Below, in pieces: positions 62,813 to 64,000 of a stretch of 64,000 nucleotides of DNA. Under the pieces are notes generated by a model. It searched no databases. It saw only the letters and a program-made list of their open reading frames with translations, and was not told the DNA's origin. A program made the translations under genes and the position numbers. Position 1 is the first letter of the stretch. Each line of letters opens with the position of its first letter. The stretch spans positions 1 through 64,000 of the forward strand of contig CAZGJA010000121.1 of NCBI GenBank assembly GCA_964526695.1, in the 5' to 3' direction. The stretch is from JABWBH01 sp964526695 (GTDB lineage Bacteria; Planctomycetota; Phycisphaerae; UBA1845).

Positions 62813-64000
62813 TCAGTCCCGCAGCTCCTTCGCTCGTTGCTCGTACTGCCTGCGCAGCGGCGAGTCGGGCTCACACTGGCCGGCCAGCTCCGCGAACAGC
62901 GCCGCCGCCTCCGCAGATTGGCCGCAGGCCGCCAGCACTTCCGCGAGATTCACGCGCAAGTCCCAGCGCACGGGGTTCAGTTCCACGGCCCGGCGAGCGT
63001 GAACGACAGCCGCGTCGCAGTCGAAGTGCTTGCGATCCGTGCGGTCCATGAGCATCAGCGCAAGGTTGGCATGCGCGGCGAAATCCTCCGACCAGCGCGA
63101 GAGCACCTGCCGCGCCGCGGCGATGGCCTCTTCACGATTTCCCGCCATCTCGCACACGCGCGAAAGCTCGTTCCACGCCGACGGGTCATCTCCCGCAAGC
63201 TCCGTCAGGCGGCGACGCGCCAGCACCGCCTCCGCCAGGTCCACCGCCTCCGCCGCATCCGCCCACGCCTTGCAAAGCTCCGCGTTCGACGGATCCGACT
63301 GCGCCGCGACCCGCGCGGCGCGCAGACTCTCCACCGGATCCGCACCGGCGAGTTTCTGACGCGCCTGCGCCAGCAGCATCCCCGCATCCGTCCGACGCGG
63401 GGCCAGTTCCGTCGCGCGCTCCAGCGCCGCGACCGCATCGCGCGGACGACCGGCCTGAAGGTACGTCTCCCCCAGCGCGAGGTAGTAATCCGGGTAATCC
63501 GGAAACATGCCGATCGCCTCGCGCAGCAGGGATTCCGCTCGCGCGGGGTCACCTTCCTTGGACGCAAACTGCCCGACAAGGTAGCACAGGTGGGCGCTGC
63601 GCTGCCCCGGTGTCATGCAGCCCAGGTCGTGCTTCGCCAGCGTCTGCGTGTCCTTCCACTGGGGATTGCGCAGCGCCGTCCGCACGGTGAGCATCACGAC
63701 GACCGCCGTCAGGGCGACAAGCCAGGTGCGACCCCGAGGCCCGGTTGAATCCCCGTCCGCATCCCGGGCACGGCTCCACGCCTGCGCCCCCGCGCCGATC
63801 GCCAGGCATACCCACACCGACGGGCTGTAAAACAGCCGCTCGGCAAGAAGCACGTCAATCAGCAGGAGCGTGTTGCTCGCCAGGAAGTACGACGCCGCGA
63901 AACCGAGAATCAGCAACGCCGCGAGGCGTCGCTGCCGAATCGAACGGGCGACCGCGGCGCCGCCAGCCATCACCGCAGTCAGTCCGATTAGCGCGTACGG
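62813..64000 (-). CDS. TPR-containing membrane protein (partial; 5' end outside window)
   Basis: The frame is open to the right edge, so the start is beyond 64000; about 395 residues are seen. The visible part has about three transmembrane helices (near FLASNTLLLIDVLLAERLFY, VWVCLAIGAGA, WLVALTAVVVML) and then about eight TPR-like helical repeats (DYYLALGETYLQAGRPRDAV). The ERLFYSPSVW segment recalls the end of TMTC-like (DUF1736) proteins with a hydrophobic N-terminus and C-terminal TPR repeats, which act in protein glycosylation or sorting in other organisms. Role here is unknown. Confidence 0.7.
   Translation of the reverse strand, partial: PYALIGLTAVMAGGAAVARSIRQRRLAALLILGFAASYFLASNTLLLIDVLLAERLFYSPSVWVCLAIGAGAQAWSRARDADGDSTGPRGRTWLVALTAVVVMLTVRTALRNPQWKDTQTLAKHDLGCMTPGQRSAHLCYLVGQFASKEGDPARAESLLREAIGMFPDYPDYYLALGETYLQAGRPRDAVAALERATELAPRRTDAGMLLAQARQKLAGADPVESLRAARVAAQSDPSNAELCKAWADAAEAVDLAEAVLARRRLTELAGDDPSAWNELSRVCEMAGNREEAIAAARQVLSRWSEDFAAHANLALMLMDRTDRKHFDCDAAVVHARRAVELNPVRWDLRVNLAEVLAACGQSAEAAALFAELAGQCEPDSPLRRQYEQRAKELRD

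Overview
This 64 kb window is GC-rich chromosomal DNA that fits a member of the Planctomycetota, most likely a Phycisphaerae-like lineage. This placement is inference from gene content: a HYExAFE-family protein, several proteins with an N-terminal Cys4 zinc ribbon or a pseudopilin-like domain, two ECF sigma factors each followed by a membrane protein, a large Ser/Thr kinase with WD40 repeats, a sulfatase-fold enzyme and a GH2 glycosidase. A Kdo transferase gene implies a Gram-negative type outer membrane. No rRNA, plasmid or phage structural genes were seen. The RNA genes are a tmRNA (ssrA) and a tRNA-Ser(UGA).

Layout. 1-900: remnant of a tyrosine recombinase abutting the 3' end of ssrA, which looks like a decayed integration site. 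900-5.9 kb: repeat cluster, TPR-type lipoprotein and membrane proteins including a GT39-like enzyme. 5.9-10.1 kb (minus): GH2 glycosidase, CCA-adding-type nucleotidyltransferase and rsmD. 10.1-12.9 kb (plus): YkgJ-type cysteine-cluster protein, HYExAFE protein and three small membrane-anchored proteins. 13.1-17.4 kb (minus): winged-helix regulator, membrane protein, YceI protein and exported endonuclease/phosphatase. 17.9-20.7 kb (plus): tsaB, thymidine kinase and an LRR protein. 20.8-25.3 kb (minus): large exported protein, NAD-epimerase and serine hydrolase. 26-28.3 kb: ABC-2 exporter pair. 28.3-32 kb: kinase/WD40 protein. 32.5-33.9 kb: MATE transporter. 34.5-36.4 kb (minus): ECF sigma factor and pseudopilin-like protein. 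36.8-39.6 kb: L,D-transpeptidase, GAF/sigma-54 activator and a coupled unknown gene. 40.4-44.4 kb: alaS and hicAB. 44.8-50.4 kb: ECF sigma factor, VWA protein and sulfatase-like enzyme. 50.4-62.6 kb: hslV and a long minus-strand housekeeping cluster (kdtA, metalloprotease, rsgA, cdsA, phoH, 7TM-HD phosphohydrolase, ybeY, CNNM/CBS protein). The window ends inside a TPR membrane protein.

The most unusual aspect is the density and variety of dispersed repeats. (1) About 168-bp MITE-like elements with imperfect terminal inverted repeats are present in three copies; two flank the serine hydrolase gene and one abuts a fossil HAF-repeat gene. (2) A 33-bp palindromic family is present in five copies and shares a TGCCACCC terminus with other hairpins. 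(3) Short simple repeats sit in frame inside genes: three places in alaS and one in the VWA gene. (4) A 22-bp tandem array ends ten bases before the alaS start codon. alaS also carries a central block of clearly lower GC, suggesting a mosaic gene.
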